DNA of 26,565 nt from UBA2256 sp964453055. Its GTDB lineage: Bacteria; Spirochaetota; Spirochaetia; Treponematales; Rectinemataceae. Every line of letters starts with the position of its first letter. Position 1 is the first letter of the stretch. Under the pieces are notes generated by a model. That model was given only the letters and a program-made list of their open reading frames with translations. It had not been told where the DNA came from and ran no database searches. Below are positions 16,193-24,345 of the stretch, in pieces. The position numbers and the translations under genes were made by a program. Location of the stretch: positions 1 through 26,565 of the forward strand of contig CAYVOD010000018.1 in NCBI GenBank assembly GCA_964453055.1, written 5' to 3'.

Positions 16193-17055
16193 TCGATATT
16201 CCTCAGCTGCTCCCTGATGTTTTCCAGCGCGTCCTTCATCTCCACAACCGCGTGGGCTACGGGTACGAGCATGTTCTTGGAACCGATGGTGTTCGTCTCC
16301 CTGTTCATTTCCTGGCAGAGGAAGTCCAGGCGCTTGGAGGGAGCCTCCTCGCCGCAGATCGTTTTGAAAGCCTGGATGTGAGCCTTCAAGCGGGAAACCT
16401 CCTCGTTGATGCTGAGCCGCACCAGCTGGACGGCTAGTTCCTGCAGCATCCTGGTTTCATCGTAACCCTTGGGAAGGATTTCGTCGAACCTCGCTCGAAG
16501 CTGAGCCTGAACCGTCGCGTCGATTTCCGCCGCCCTTTCCGCAACCGCTCCAAGGCCTTCTTCGAAGCGCGAAAGCTCTGAGTCGATATCGCGCCTGGTC
16601 GCCTCTCCCTCAGCGAGCCTCGATCTTTCGAAGGCATCGAGGGCCGAAAGGCTCCTGGCTTCCACCTGGGTCCAGAGGCTTTCAGAATCCACTTCCTTGT
16701 CGAAACCGATCACACCTTCGAATGATGCCAGCAATGATAATGAAGGTGTCTCCTCCAGCCCTAGATCGTCTGCCATCCTGCTGAGCGCCCCGTACAGGGC
16801 TTTCGCGGCATCGGCGTCCACGCTCACGGCGATAGGTTTTTCAATTCGCTTGATCCTGAGGCTGTATTCCACCTTTCCGCGCCGAATCCTTGAGGCAAGG
16901 AGCGCCTGGAGCTTGGGCTCGAAGCCCGAGAACTGCGAAGGCAGGGAGACGGAAATATCCAGATACCTATTATTGTAGGATTTGACCTGGATAACGCCGG
17001 CAATGCTTTCCTCGTCGAACTCTTCCCGGGCGAAACCCGTCATGCTTTTAATCAT
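16189..17055 (-). CDS. yicC: YicC/YloC-family endoribonuclease
   Basis: YicC family protein (YicC_N plus DUF1732), described as an endoribonuclease in E. coli. The 288 aa start with IKSMTGFAREEF, matching the family's MIRSMTGFGR start, followed by VKSYNNRYLDISV, where the family has the (E)(I/L)(K/R)SVNHRYLD-like segment. The C-terminus holds the signature RLDFLCQEMNRETNTIGSK and a C-terminal helix. The ATG overlaps the murC stop by 8 bp (ATGATTAA), so it is probably translated by coupling. Confidence 0.93.
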   Translation of the reverse strand: MIKSMTGFAREEFDEESIAGVIQVKSYNNRYLDISVSLPSQFSGFEPKLQALLASRIRRGKVEYSLRIKRIEKPIAVSVDADAAKALYGALSRMADDLGLEETPSLSLLASFEGVIGFDKEVDSESLWTQVEARSLSALDAFERSRLAEGEATRRDIDSELSRFEEGLGAVAERAAEIDATVQAQLRARFDEILPKGYDETRMLQELAVQLVRLSINEEVSRLKAHIQAFKTICGEEAPSKRLDFLCQEMNRETNTIGSKNMLVPVAHAVVEMKDALENIREQLRNIE

Positions 17056-18556
17056 TGCTGGAATCCTCTTTTTTCATCATTCGCAGCAGCTCAGCCCCTA
17101 GTTTCCAGTTATCCCCCGCGCCCATCGTTATGAAAAGATCGCCGGGTTGAAGCAGGGCCAAAAGATCGCCAACCGCGTCCAAGGGTTTTTCGGAATAGTA
17201 CAAGAAGCCGGCTTTGGAGCCCCTGGTCTTCACCCCCATTGATTCCGAGAGATCGGGCCTCCGGGTCTTCACCTTTTCATAGAGCTTCAATCCGTCGACG
17301 TCGGGGATCGGCTTTTCCCGGGCGGAGGAGTAAATGCCGTGGAGCAGCAGGCAATCGGCCTTGTCCAGGCTGGCGGCGAACTCATCCATAAGCGCCGCTG
17401 TGCGCGAATAGGTGTGGGACATGAAGTCGACGACCAGGCGGCGGGAAGGCCAGAAAGCCTTTATTCCCTCTATGGTGGCCGCCAGCGCCGTGGGATGATG
17501 GGCGTAGTCGTCCATGAAAAGCACCCCATTCGCCATACCGATGATTTCCGATCGCCGCTTTGATCCCGAGAAATCAGCCAAGGCCGCCTTGACGCCTAAC
17601 CATTCTTCTTTTTCGAATGCCCTTCCCTTCCAGTCCCTGAAGATATCCCCTACGAGGGCGATAGCGGCAACCGCGTCAAGGACGAGATGTGCGCCGGGCA
17701 CGTGCAGTTCCAGCGGCTCATCGAGCGCGGCTATCGTGAATAGACTTCTTCCCTCATCCTGTTCCATGCTCTCCAGCTTCCACTGCCCTTCGGCCTTCGT
17801 TCCGTAGGGGGCGAAGCGAAGGTCGGGCCGCCGCTTCGCCAGGAGCGAAGCGGCGGCCGCAGCTCCCGGATCATCCGCGCAATACACCAGGAGTCCTCCA
17901 GGCGGAAGACTGTCCAGGTATTCGCCATAGGCGTCGAAAATGGATTGAAAATCGGGATAATAGTCCTGATGGTCGCTTTCTATGCTCGTAAGCAGAATCC
18001 GCCTGGGCGAGAAATGCAGGAAATGCCTTCTGTACTCGTCGGTCTCGGCCACGAAGTAGCGTGAGCCGGCGCGCATGGTGCAGCTCCCTCCGAAGGAGGC
18101 GACAGCCGAGCCGGCCAGGACGGTGGCGGGGCAACCCAAGCGGGCTAGCAAGCTGCCCGTCATAGCGGTGGTCGTGGTTTTTCCGTGCACCCCCGCGACG
18201 CCCGAGGAGTCGCTCAACCTGGACAAGGCGCCCAAGGCTTGGGCGAAGCTGAACATGGGTAGCCCCAAGGCCGCTGCTTGGGCCATTTCAGGGTTGTTCG
18301 CGGCGTTGTAGGCGTCTGAGTAGAGAACCAAATCGATATCCCCGCCGATATGAGAGGCATCGAAAGACTGATTAGGCTTCAGCCCGACTGCTGCCAGCAC
18401 TGCATCGGTGTAAAAGCTGTCCGGGACGTCGCTACCCGCGAGCAGGGCGCCCCTCGAGGCGAGAATCTCCGCCAGGGCCGCCATTCCTGTCCCCTTCGCG
18501 CCTATAAAATATGTTCTCAAGCCCCGCAGGGATTCGGGAAAGTTATGCAAAGCCAT
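17048..18556 (-). CDS. murC: UDP-N-acetylmuramate--L-alanine ligase
   Basis: ATP-dependent Mur ligase adding L-Ala to UDP-MurNAc in peptidoglycan precursor synthesis. The 502-aa protein has the N-terminal Rossmann-like UDP-binding part (YFIGAKGTGMAALAEIL), the ATP loop GVHGKTTTTA (122-131), a central ETDEYRRHFL (171-180) region, and DDYAHHPTA (349-357), typical of MurC. The end has FITMGAGDNW (475-484), as in MurC LVMGAGDI. Mpl is the main alternative but usually stands outside such clusters. No Shine-Dalgarno is visible at the ATG, and a -10-like TACAAT ends five bases upstream. It is the first gene of the long co-directional run. Confidence 0.87.
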   Translation of the reverse strand: MALHNFPESLRGLRTYFIGAKGTGMAALAEILASRGALLAGSDVPDSFYTDAVLAAVGLKPNQSFDASHIGGDIDLVLYSDAYNAANNPEMAQAAALGLPMFSFAQALGALSRLSDSSGVAGVHGKTTTTAMTGSLLARLGCPATVLAGSAVASFGGSCTMRAGSRYFVAETDEYRRHFLHFSPRRILLTSIESDHQDYYPDFQSIFDAYGEYLDSLPPGGLLVYCADDPGAAAAASLLAKRRPDLRFAPYGTKAEGQWKLESMEQDEGRSLFTIAALDEPLELHVPGAHLVLDAVAAIALVGDIFRDWKGRAFEKEEWLGVKAALADFSGSKRRSEIIGMANGVLFMDDYAHHPTALAATIEGIKAFWPSRRLVVDFMSHTYSRTAALMDEFAASLDKADCLLLHGIYSSAREKPIPDVDGLKLYEKVKTRRPDLSESMGVKTRGSKAGFLYYSEKPLDAVGDLLALLQPGDLFITMGAGDNWKLGAELLRMMKKEDSSND

Positions 18557-18561
18557 GGGCT

Positions 18562-18591
18562 ATTGTACGGAGAAAGCGTGGGCTGTAGCAA
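18562..18591 (-). promoter_or_regulatory. Candidate promoter of murC and the downstream gene run
   Basis: On the minus strand TTGCTA (18586-18591) and TACAAT (18562-18567) are separated by 18 bp, a 4/6 and a 5/6 match to sigma-70 hexamers. The expected start point, about seven bases after the -10, falls on the murC ATG (18554-18556). With no Shine-Dalgarno in front of murC this suggests a leaderless or near-leaderless transcript. Confidence 0.45.
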
Positions 18592-18606
18592 GCTCCGGAT
18601 ATCCGT

Positions 18607-20559
18607 TCACATATGGAGGGAGAGCGAAAGGCTGGTAGCCGAATCAGGGCCGAGTTCAATATCCCAGCCGATAAGGATGCGCGAGCCTTGATAAAGCATC
18701 TCGCCCTGCCTGTGCCCAGGCGAGGCTTCATGCGGAGCGCCCTGTCTCAGCCTCAAGATATGGGGGTTGTCCAGCCTGTCCATATGGTGCTCTATCAGAC
18801 CAATGAATCCTCTGTCCGAACGCAGCTCCAGTTTGTCCCTTCCCTGGGAGCCCTGGATGAATAAAGCCTCCGCTTCGAAGGTATCGGGCAGTGCCGCATC
18901 ATCGAGGATCAGTTTCTGCCTATCCTTTTCGAGACTGAGTTCCAGCTCTGACAGGCCGGCCAGCGGCAGGAGATTCAGCTCCTGGCCGTAGCGGAACGAA
19001 ACCGGGACTCCGGATTTGTTATGGAGGGTTATATCGACGCTGACGCAGTGTTTTTGGAAGAAAAAGGATTTTCTCAAGCCCAGGGGATGGAGGGTTCCGC
19101 CGACGGGGAGGGAGAAATCCCTGGAAAACAGGATTTTTTGCTGGCTTCTTTCCCTTTCCAAACAGCCGTAATAGTGCCTATCAAGACCTGCCAGTTCTCC
19201 GTCGAAGCCTCCGCGGCCGAAGAACCTGTCGAGGAAGCTGTTGGTCGAGCATCCTTCCTTGAGGTCGGCGAATACTCCGCAGTAGTTATGCTTGTTCCTA
19301 AAGCAGTCCAATTCGAATACCGACGCGCCCTGGCTATGGATATAGCAGTTCAGGTCTCCGGCCTGGTAAAGGAATTCCTTTTCCCCGTCGCAATCTATGT
19401 CATCGACGATGAGGCCTGGATTGAAGCTTCCCTGCAGTCTCGTCGCCTTCTCGGCATCGAGAAGGGCCCGATACGCTCGTTTTCTAACCTCTGGCCTTCT
19501 CAAGCCCCCCGTGCAGCCCTCCCAGTAGGCTTCTCCGTTCTGGGCCTTCCAGAGATCCTCCTGCGCGCTTTTTTTTCGCGCCTTATCTCCGCGGAGGAGG
19601 GACATAAGTGAATACACATGGTACATCTTGTCGTAAAGTCGCTTGCTTGCCGGCTGCCTTAGGATCAGCTGCTTGGTTATGGAAGGGAAGCAGAGTTCTT
19701 TTCCGCCCTGCTTCGAATCGTCCAGGCATGAGCCTAAGCGTCGGGAAGAACAGGTGGACAGATAGAAGAGTTTGGAGTTTTTAAGGCTTTTCGCGTAGTT
19801 CTGCGCCGAGACCGTTTCTATGTCCAGGCAGTTCTTCTGAAACCAGGCAAAGGATTTTTCGAACATGACGTCCGGCGATTCGAGTCCGGAAGCTTCCCAC
19901 ATTCCGGGCACCGAATGGCCGTTTGCCATGATGGTGTAAAGTTTGCAGCCCGGATAACGGGCCATGAGCTTGTCCAGGGCGTCTTCGAAAGGTTTGGGCG
20001 ATTCGAACGCTTCATCCATGTCAAATACGGGGAATACGCAAAGAAGCTTGCGTTGTTCCTCGGTCACGACCGGTTCGCACTGGCCCAAGTCGACGATTCC
20101 CGCCGAAGCGAGGGTGCCGGCGGGAAGGAATGAGTACGTGAGGCCCGAGTTTTTGAACACCAGCGGAAGACCTGAGTCCCAGGAATACTCGTAGAGCCAC
20201 CCTCCCGAAGGTCTTCGGCCGAAGGTCTTTCGCAAATACGTGGTGAGCAGCTCTATTTGCCCTAGTTTGTCGGAAAGCTGGAGGACAGGGAAAAGGGGGC
20301 TGTAGTAGCCTCCCCCCAGGAGCTCTATCTGCCTTCGCCCTGACATTTCTTCCAGAAGAAGAATGAATTCGGGGTGGTTTTCCTCGATCCATTGGAGGAC
20401 TATGCCGGAATAATAGAGCACCGAGGAAATAGAAGGAAATTTATAGAGGCTGGACAGGAAGGGTCTCCAGGATCGCTGGTAGCTCAGCTCGAAGAGGGTG
20501 TCAGAGGCACCGTCCGGCATTGTGTTGTATGTCCCGAAAATTACCTTAGTGCCCTGCAT
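18607..20559 (-). CDS. GH57-like protein (4-alpha-glucanotransferase/alpha-amylase type) with eroded active site
   Basis: A 650-aa protein with the layout of GH57 4-alpha-glucanotransferases: an N-terminal catalytic barrel, a DUF1925-like helical part (GEAYWEGCTGGLRRPEVRKR, about 354-373) and a C-terminal DUF1926-like beta-sandwich. WLYEYSWD (121-128) retains Glu at the nucleophile position (E124; E123 in the Thermococcus litoralis enzyme). Other motifs are changed: YNTMPDG for HNHQPxG, GGGYYSP for GGGFYEP, and ANGHSVPG (212-219) for DDGEKFG, which removes the acid/base Asp. It may be catalytically altered or a binding protein. The start at 20559 matches the family N-terminus (VIFGTYN). The murC start is 50 bp downstream. 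Confidence 0.85.
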   Translation of the reverse strand: MQGTKVIFGTYNTMPDGASDTLFELSYQRSWRPFLSSLYKFPSISSVLYYSGIVLQWIEENHPEFILLLEEMSGRRQIELLGGGYYSPLFPVLQLSDKLGQIELLTTYLRKTFGRRPSGGWLYEYSWDSGLPLVFKNSGLTYSFLPAGTLASAGIVDLGQCEPVVTEEQRKLLCVFPVFDMDEAFESPKPFEDALDKLMARYPGCKLYTIMANGHSVPGMWEASGLESPDVMFEKSFAWFQKNCLDIETVSAQNYAKSLKNSKLFYLSTCSSRRLGSCLDDSKQGGKELCFPSITKQLILRQPASKRLYDKMYHVYSLMSLLRGDKARKKSAQEDLWKAQNGEAYWEGCTGGLRRPEVRKRAYRALLDAEKATRLQGSFNPGLIVDDIDCDGEKEFLYQAGDLNCYIHSQGASVFELDCFRNKHNYCGVFADLKEGCSTNSFLDRFFGRGGFDGELAGLDRHYYGCLERERSQQKILFSRDFSLPVGGTLHPLGLRKSFFFQKHCVSVDITLHNKSGVPVSFRYGQELNLLPLAGLSELELSLEKDRQKLILDDAALPDTFEAEALFIQGSQGRDKLELRSDRGFIGLIEHHMDRLDNPHILRLRQGAPHEASPGHRQGEMLYQGSRILIGWDIELGPDSATSLSLSLHM

Positions 20560-20591
20560 GCATATCGCACCCTTGGAGTTGATGAAGGAAT

Positions 20592-20623
20592 TTTATACTA
20601 CAAGGCTCGGGATGGGAAGGCAA
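20592..20623 (-). promoter_or_regulatory. Weak candidate promoter of the GH57-like gene
   Basis: On the minus strand TATAAA (20592-20597) is preceded by TTGCCT (20618-20623), with a 20-bp spacer that is longer than ideal. The start point would be about 25 bases before the ATG at 20559. The rest of the 173-bp spacer (20560-20732) shows no gene and no clear terminator. Confidence 0.25.
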
Positions 20624-20732
20624 TGGGAAGGGGAACTTGCGCTAGGCGGCATTTTTAATTTAACGAGCCCTTGCCCAACAATTCGACGACAATCAATATC
20701 AGTAAGGCATGGCTATTCTTGTCATAAAATGC

Positions 20733-21206
20733 CTAAATGCAGAAAATAAAAGCGATTACTATTCCGAGGACCCCTCCGGTGAGCACCTCGGCCATGGTGT
20801 GACCATGCACTTCCTTTACAGGGTCGTACTGGAGGATGGATTTTTCTTCGAGCGAGGAGCCCAGTTTATTGAGGGCCTGGGATTGCAGCCCCGACGATCG
20901 GCGTACGCCAAGGGCGTCCCGTATGACTATGAGGGCCAAGAAAAGCGATAAAATGAAAAGATTGGAATATCCTTCGGTGAGCAAGGTAGCCGTGCTGATA
21001 GCCAGGGCTGTGGCCGAATGGCTCGAGGGCATGCCGCCGGTACGCCAGAAGAAAATTATCATCGCTTCCTTGAAGTCTTCTTCTTTTCTCGCCTTGGTCA
21101 GCGCGATCAGTGCCTTTATCAGCTGGGCGCCGGCGAGGCTGAAAAAAGCCGACAAGAAGATTGGGTTCGAGAAAAGTATGGTCGGAGAGCCGATGGCGAT
21201 ATTCAT
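20733..21206 (-). CDS. Divergent PAP2-family membrane protein (DUF212/YuiD-like)
   Basis: A small hydrophobic protein of 157 aa, matching the DUF212 family related to PAP2 phosphatases and vanadium haloperoxidases. The phosphatase-like motifs are present: RTGGMPSSHSA (55-65), RDALGVRRSSGLQSQ (96-110) and VKEVHGHTMAEVLTGG (130-145). Hydrophobic segments at about 10-36, 62-76, 82-97 and 141-157 suggest a multi-pass membrane protein. The substrate is unknown, possibly a lipid or undecaprenyl phosphate. The ATG has no clear Shine-Dalgarno, but the start aligns with the usual N-terminus (ILFSNPIFLSAFFSLAGAQL). Confidence 0.92.
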   Translation of the reverse strand: MNIAIGSPTILFSNPIFLSAFFSLAGAQLIKALIALTKARKEEDFKEAMIIFFWRTGGMPSSHSATALAISTATLLTEGYSNLFILSLFLALIVIRDALGVRRSSGLQSQALNKLGSSLEEKSILQYDPVKEVHGHTMAEVLTGGVLGIVIAFIFCI

Positions 21207-21216
21207 GAGTTGCTAA

Positions 21217-21245
21217 GTTTCACTTCACGGAAGGCCTTATGTCAA
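21217..21245 (-). promoter_or_regulatory. Weak candidate promoter of the DUF212/PAP2 gene
   Basis: On the minus strand a perfect TTGACA (21240-21245) is followed after 17 bp by TGAAAC, a poor -10. The predicted start point lies about four bases before the ATG at 21206. It is divergent from the stronger promoter at 21298-21326. Confidence 0.3.
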
Positions 21246-21297
21246 TACTCGCGCTCACCATACGCCTTGGTTATCGGATTCAGGCGAACCTCGTTCA

Positions 21298-21326
21298 TTG
21301 ACCCCCGCCGACGCCTGAGCTACAAT
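21298..21326 (+). promoter_or_regulatory. Sigma-70-type promoter of the RluA-hflK-hflC operon
   Basis: TTGACC (21298-21303) and TACAAT (21321-21326) with an exact 17-bp spacer, each one mismatch from consensus. The start point would be near 21333, exactly at the first in-frame ATG. A GGAG at 21340-21343 then serves the next ATG at 21351. This is the best promoter match I found in the window. Confidence 0.65.
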
Positions 21327-21350
21327 TTGACAATGAAATGGAGCCATTCC

Positions 21351-22331
21351 ATGGAGCTCGGCTCCGACGACGAGGGGCGGAGGCTCGACAGGGTGCTCCG
21401 CAAGGTGTTTAAAGACCTACCCCTTTCGGCGATTCACCGCGCGCTAAGGAAAGGCGACATAAGAGTCGATGGGATAAAGCGAAGCCCGGAGTACCGCTGC
21501 AGGTCGGGCGAGCGAATTGAGTGCAGAATTCATGTCGCCGTGGCAGATGGCGACGCTCCTCTCCTTGAACAGATTGATCCTAGCCAGGCATCTGAGCGCC
21601 CATCTCCCGCCATCATCCATGAAGACGATGCCTTGCTCTTCGTGAACAAGCCTCGGGGACAATTGGTCCACGGCGCAGCGGACAGCCTGGAGGAGGACGT
21701 GAGGAGCTACCTGAAAGGAAAGCTTCCCCCTTCCCTCTCCTTTCTGCCTGGCCCCCTGCATCGTCTGGACAGGAATACTTCCGGGCTGCTTTGTTTTTCT
21801 AAGAGCCTCGAGGGCGCCGTCAAGTTTAGCGCCGCCATACGGTGCGGAAAAATCCGCAAGACCTACCTCGCCTTGCTGGAAGGCAGGTTCGAAGGAACCC
21901 AGCGCTGGGAGGACAGGTTGATCCGCGGAGCCGATATGCGAAGCCAGGCGCTTAGCGCCGATGCCCCCGAGGAGGATGAGGGCAAGTCCAAGGTCGCCTC
22001 CCTGGAAATCGTCGGCCTGAAAGGCGGCGGTGAACTGGGCTTGGCCCTGATACGCCTCCATAGCGGCCGCACCCATCAGATCCGCGTCCAATCGGCCTTC
22101 CACGGATTCCCCCTGGCCGGCGACGTCAAGTATGGGGCTGGCCGAAGGAATTTCCCTTACTTTCTCCACGCTTTCCAATTGTCTTTCGGCCAGGAGCTAT
22201 ATAGAGGGCTCCCCCTTTGCCTGGAGGCGCCCATACCCGAATATTTTCTGGAAATTATCGAAAATAGCTTTTCGCTACCGCCTGAAGATGTATATTCATT
22301 GATAAGGCAATCCCATTTTCCAGGAGACTGA
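21351..22331 (+). CDS. RluA-family pseudouridine synthase
   Basis: Converts a uridine in rRNA or tRNA to pseudouridine (RluC/RluD/RluA group). The 326-aa product has an N-terminal S4 domain (RRLDRVLRKVFKDLPLSAIH), IIHEDDALLFVNKPRGQLVH (88-107), the catalytic motif HRLDRNTSGLL (137-147, Asp D140) and the late signature HSGRTHQIRVQSAFHGFPLA. I chose the ATG at 21351 because GGAG lies seven bases upstream. The ATG at 21333 would add six residues and would require leaderless translation, since the promoter's start point falls on it. The open frame further upstream (from 21018) is non-coding and crosses the promoter. The stop is 3 bp before hflK. Confidence 0.92.
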   Translation: MELGSDDEGRRLDRVLRKVFKDLPLSAIHRALRKGDIRVDGIKRSPEYRCRSGERIECRIHVAVADGDAPLLEQIDPSQASERPSPAIIHEDDALLFVNKPRGQLVHGAADSLEEDVRSYLKGKLPPSLSFLPGPLHRLDRNTSGLLCFSKSLEGAVKFSAAIRCGKIRKTYLALLEGRFEGTQRWEDRLIRGADMRSQALSADAPEEDEGKSKVASLEIVGLKGGGELGLALIRLHSGRTHQIRVQSAFHGFPLAGDVKYGAGRRNFPYFLHAFQLSFGQELYRGLPLCLEAPIPEYFLEIIENSFSLPPEDVYSLIRQSHFPGD

Positions 22332-22334
22332 TCA

Positions 22335-23327
22335 ATGCCCGAAACCGTCATCCGCCCTAAGCCCAAGTTTAAAATGCCGCAGATTAAGCTCAAAGGGCCG
22401 ATAATTCTAGTTCTCGCGCTGGTGGTCGCCGTCGTCGCGATTCTCTCCACTAGCTTCATCATCGTGGACCAGACCGAAAGCGCGGTCATAACCACCTTCG
22501 GAAAGTACTCCAAGACCGTAGGCGCCGGCCTCCACTACAAGCTCCCGTTCGGGATCCAGAAGTCCTACATCGTCCCCACCAAGGTGATACAGACCGAAAC
22601 CTTCGGTTTCCGCACTATCAAGACGGGGTTCCAGACCCAATACTCGGAACAGAAGTTTCCGGACGAGTCCACAATGCTCACGGGCGACCTCAACATCGTC
22701 GACGTTGAATGGATCATCCAATACAGGATCGTGGACACCAAGGCCTGGCTCTTCAATGTCCTCGATACGCAGAAAACCATTAGGGACATATCCCAATCGG
22801 TCATGAACCGCCTGGTGGGCGACAGGCTAATCCTGGGCGTAATCGGCTCGGACCGACAGACGATCCAAGACAAGGCAGTCAGCATGATGAACGAGATGTT
22901 CGACCATTATGGCCTCGGCGTCCAGGTCACCCAGGTGCAGCTCCAGAACATCGTGCCCCCCGCCGGCGTCCAGGATGCCTTCGAGGACGTCAACAAGGCC
23001 ATACAGGACATGAACCGCCTCATCAACGAAGGAAAGGAAGCCTATAACGCCGAAATCCCCAAGGCCAAGGGACAGGCCGATCAGCTGGTGGAGATAGCCC
23101 AGGGCTACTCCGCCGAGCGGGTGAACAAGGCCAAGGGCGATGTGGCCCGGTTCGATTCGGTCCTGGCGGAATACAGGAAATCCTCGGACATAACCCGCAA
23201 GCGACTGTATTTCGAAATGATCGACGAGGTGTTCGCCGGCAGCAAAGACGTGGAGCTGATCGACAAAGCCCTCGACAACGTGGTTCCGCTGAAGCTGCTC
23301 GGCGGAGCGCAGGAGCAGCCTAAATGA
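22335..23327 (+). CDS. hflK: SPFH/band-7 protein HflK
   Basis: HflK forms with HflC a large membrane-anchored SPFH assembly that regulates the FtsH protease. The 330-aa protein has a short basic Pro/Lys-rich N-terminus, one membrane segment (about 21-43), and the SPFH domain starting VDQTESAVITTFGKYSKTVGAGLHYKLPFG, with the periplasmic side predicted after the anchor. Residues about 225-280 form the charged coiled-coil region (EIPKAKGQADQLVEIAQGYS). It is shorter than E. coli HflK (about 420 aa). AGGAG lies eight bases before the ATG. It overlaps hflC by 4 bp (ATGA). Confidence 0.9.
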   Translation: MPETVIRPKPKFKMPQIKLKGPIILVLALVVAVVAILSTSFIIVDQTESAVITTFGKYSKTVGAGLHYKLPFGIQKSYIVPTKVIQTETFGFRTIKTGFQTQYSEQKFPDESTMLTGDLNIVDVEWIIQYRIVDTKAWLFNVLDTQKTIRDISQSVMNRLVGDRLILGVIGSDRQTIQDKAVSMMNEMFDHYGLGVQVTQVQLQNIVPPAGVQDAFEDVNKAIQDMNRLINEGKEAYNAEIPKAKGQADQLVEIAQGYSAERVNKAKGDVARFDSVLAEYRKSSDITRKRLYFEMIDEVFAGSKDVELIDKALDNVVPLKLLGGAQEQPK

Positions 23328-24304
23328 AAAAGACAATCATACTCCTAGCCGTAATTGGCATCGTGATCGCGGCAGTGCTGGTGGCCGGCCCCTTCTTCGT
23401 ACTGGACGAGGGCGAGCAGGCCGTGGTGGTGCGCTTCGGGAAAATAGTAAAAACCCATACTGAAGCCGGATTGAAGCTGCGCACTCCCTTCGTGGACATC
23501 GTCAGCAAGTATCCTAAGAAAATCCTAGCCTGGGACGGCGAGAAACAGCGTATCCCCACCAAAGAAAACCAGTTCATCTGGGTGGACGCCACGGCCCGCT
23601 GGCGAATCTCCGACCTGGTAAAGTTCTACGAGTCGGTGACCAGCCTGGACAACGCCTACGGCCGCCTGGACGACGTCATCGACTCGGCTGTGCGAACGGT
23701 CATATCCTCCAATTATCTTAGGGAGGCGGTCCGGGATTCGGACGAAATACTCAAGACCAAGATCGTGGAAACCTTTCAGACCGGCGACGCCCTCGGATCC
23801 TCATCGCTGGAGGAACTCACCATCTCCCAGACCCAATACGAGAATATCGAAAAGGGTAGACGAGTCCTCTCGGAGGAGATGATAGCCATCGTCGAATCCA
23901 TAGTGCCGGAATTCGGCATCGAAGTCATCGATATAATTCCCAGGCAGATCAAGTATTCCGACGAGCTCACCGACAGCGTGTACCAGCGCATGATCAAGGA
24001 GCGCAACCAGATCGCCCAGGCTTTCCGTTCCTATGGAGAAGGCAAGAAAGCCGAGTGGCTGGGCAAGCTCGAGAACGAGAAGCGGTCCATCCTCTCCTCG
24101 GCCTACGCCAAATCCGAAGCCCTCAAGGGCACGGCCGACGCCGAGGCCACCAAGATATACGCCGAAGCCTACGGCAAGGATCCGTCGTTCTTCGAGTTCT
24201 GGAAGGCTATGGAGTCCTACAAGACAACGATCCCGGGGCTGAAGAAGACTCTGTCCACCGACATGGACTACTTCAAGTATCTCTACAGCCCTAGGGGCCG
24301 ATAA
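23324..24304 (+). CDS. hflC: SPFH/band-7 protein HflC
   Basis: Partner of HflK. The 326-aa protein has an N-terminal membrane segment (about 4-28), the SPFH domain starting VLDEGEQAVVVRFGKIVKTH, and the HflC-typical IPTKENQFIWVDATARWRIS and IPRQIKYSDELTDSVYQRM. The C-terminal part has an Ala/Lys/Glu-rich coiled coil (EALKGTADAEATKIYAEAYG) and the common PSFFEFWKAMESYK end. Its ATG sits inside the hflK stop (ATGA, 23324-23327), so the two subunits are coupled. ftsH is not in the window. Confidence 0.93.
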   Translation: MKKTIILLAVIGIVIAAVLVAGPFFVLDEGEQAVVVRFGKIVKTHTEAGLKLRTPFVDIVSKYPKKILAWDGEKQRIPTKENQFIWVDATARWRISDLVKFYESVTSLDNAYGRLDDVIDSAVRTVISSNYLREAVRDSDEILKTKIVETFQTGDALGSSSLEELTISQTQYENIEKGRRVLSEEMIAIVESIVPEFGIEVIDIIPRQIKYSDELTDSVYQRMIKERNQIAQAFRSYGEGKKAEWLGKLENEKRSILSSAYAKSEALKGTADAEATKIYAEAYGKDPSFFEFWKAMESYKTTIPGLKKTLSTDMDYFKYLYSPRGR

Positions 24305-24345
24305 AGCCTAACTCGCGGCAGGGCGCCGTCAGGCTGGGGGGCTTA

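Noticed and set aside
20705..20734. Possible hairpin AGGCAT...ATGCCT after the PAP2-like gene
   Set aside because: The stem has only six pairs with a loop of 18 bases and no T-run, so it does not qualify as an intrinsic terminator.
21018..21332. Extension of the RluA-type ORF upstream to 21018
   Set aside because: It would cover the promoter at 21298-21326 and the antisense of the PAP2-like gene, and the added sequence has no family resemblance.
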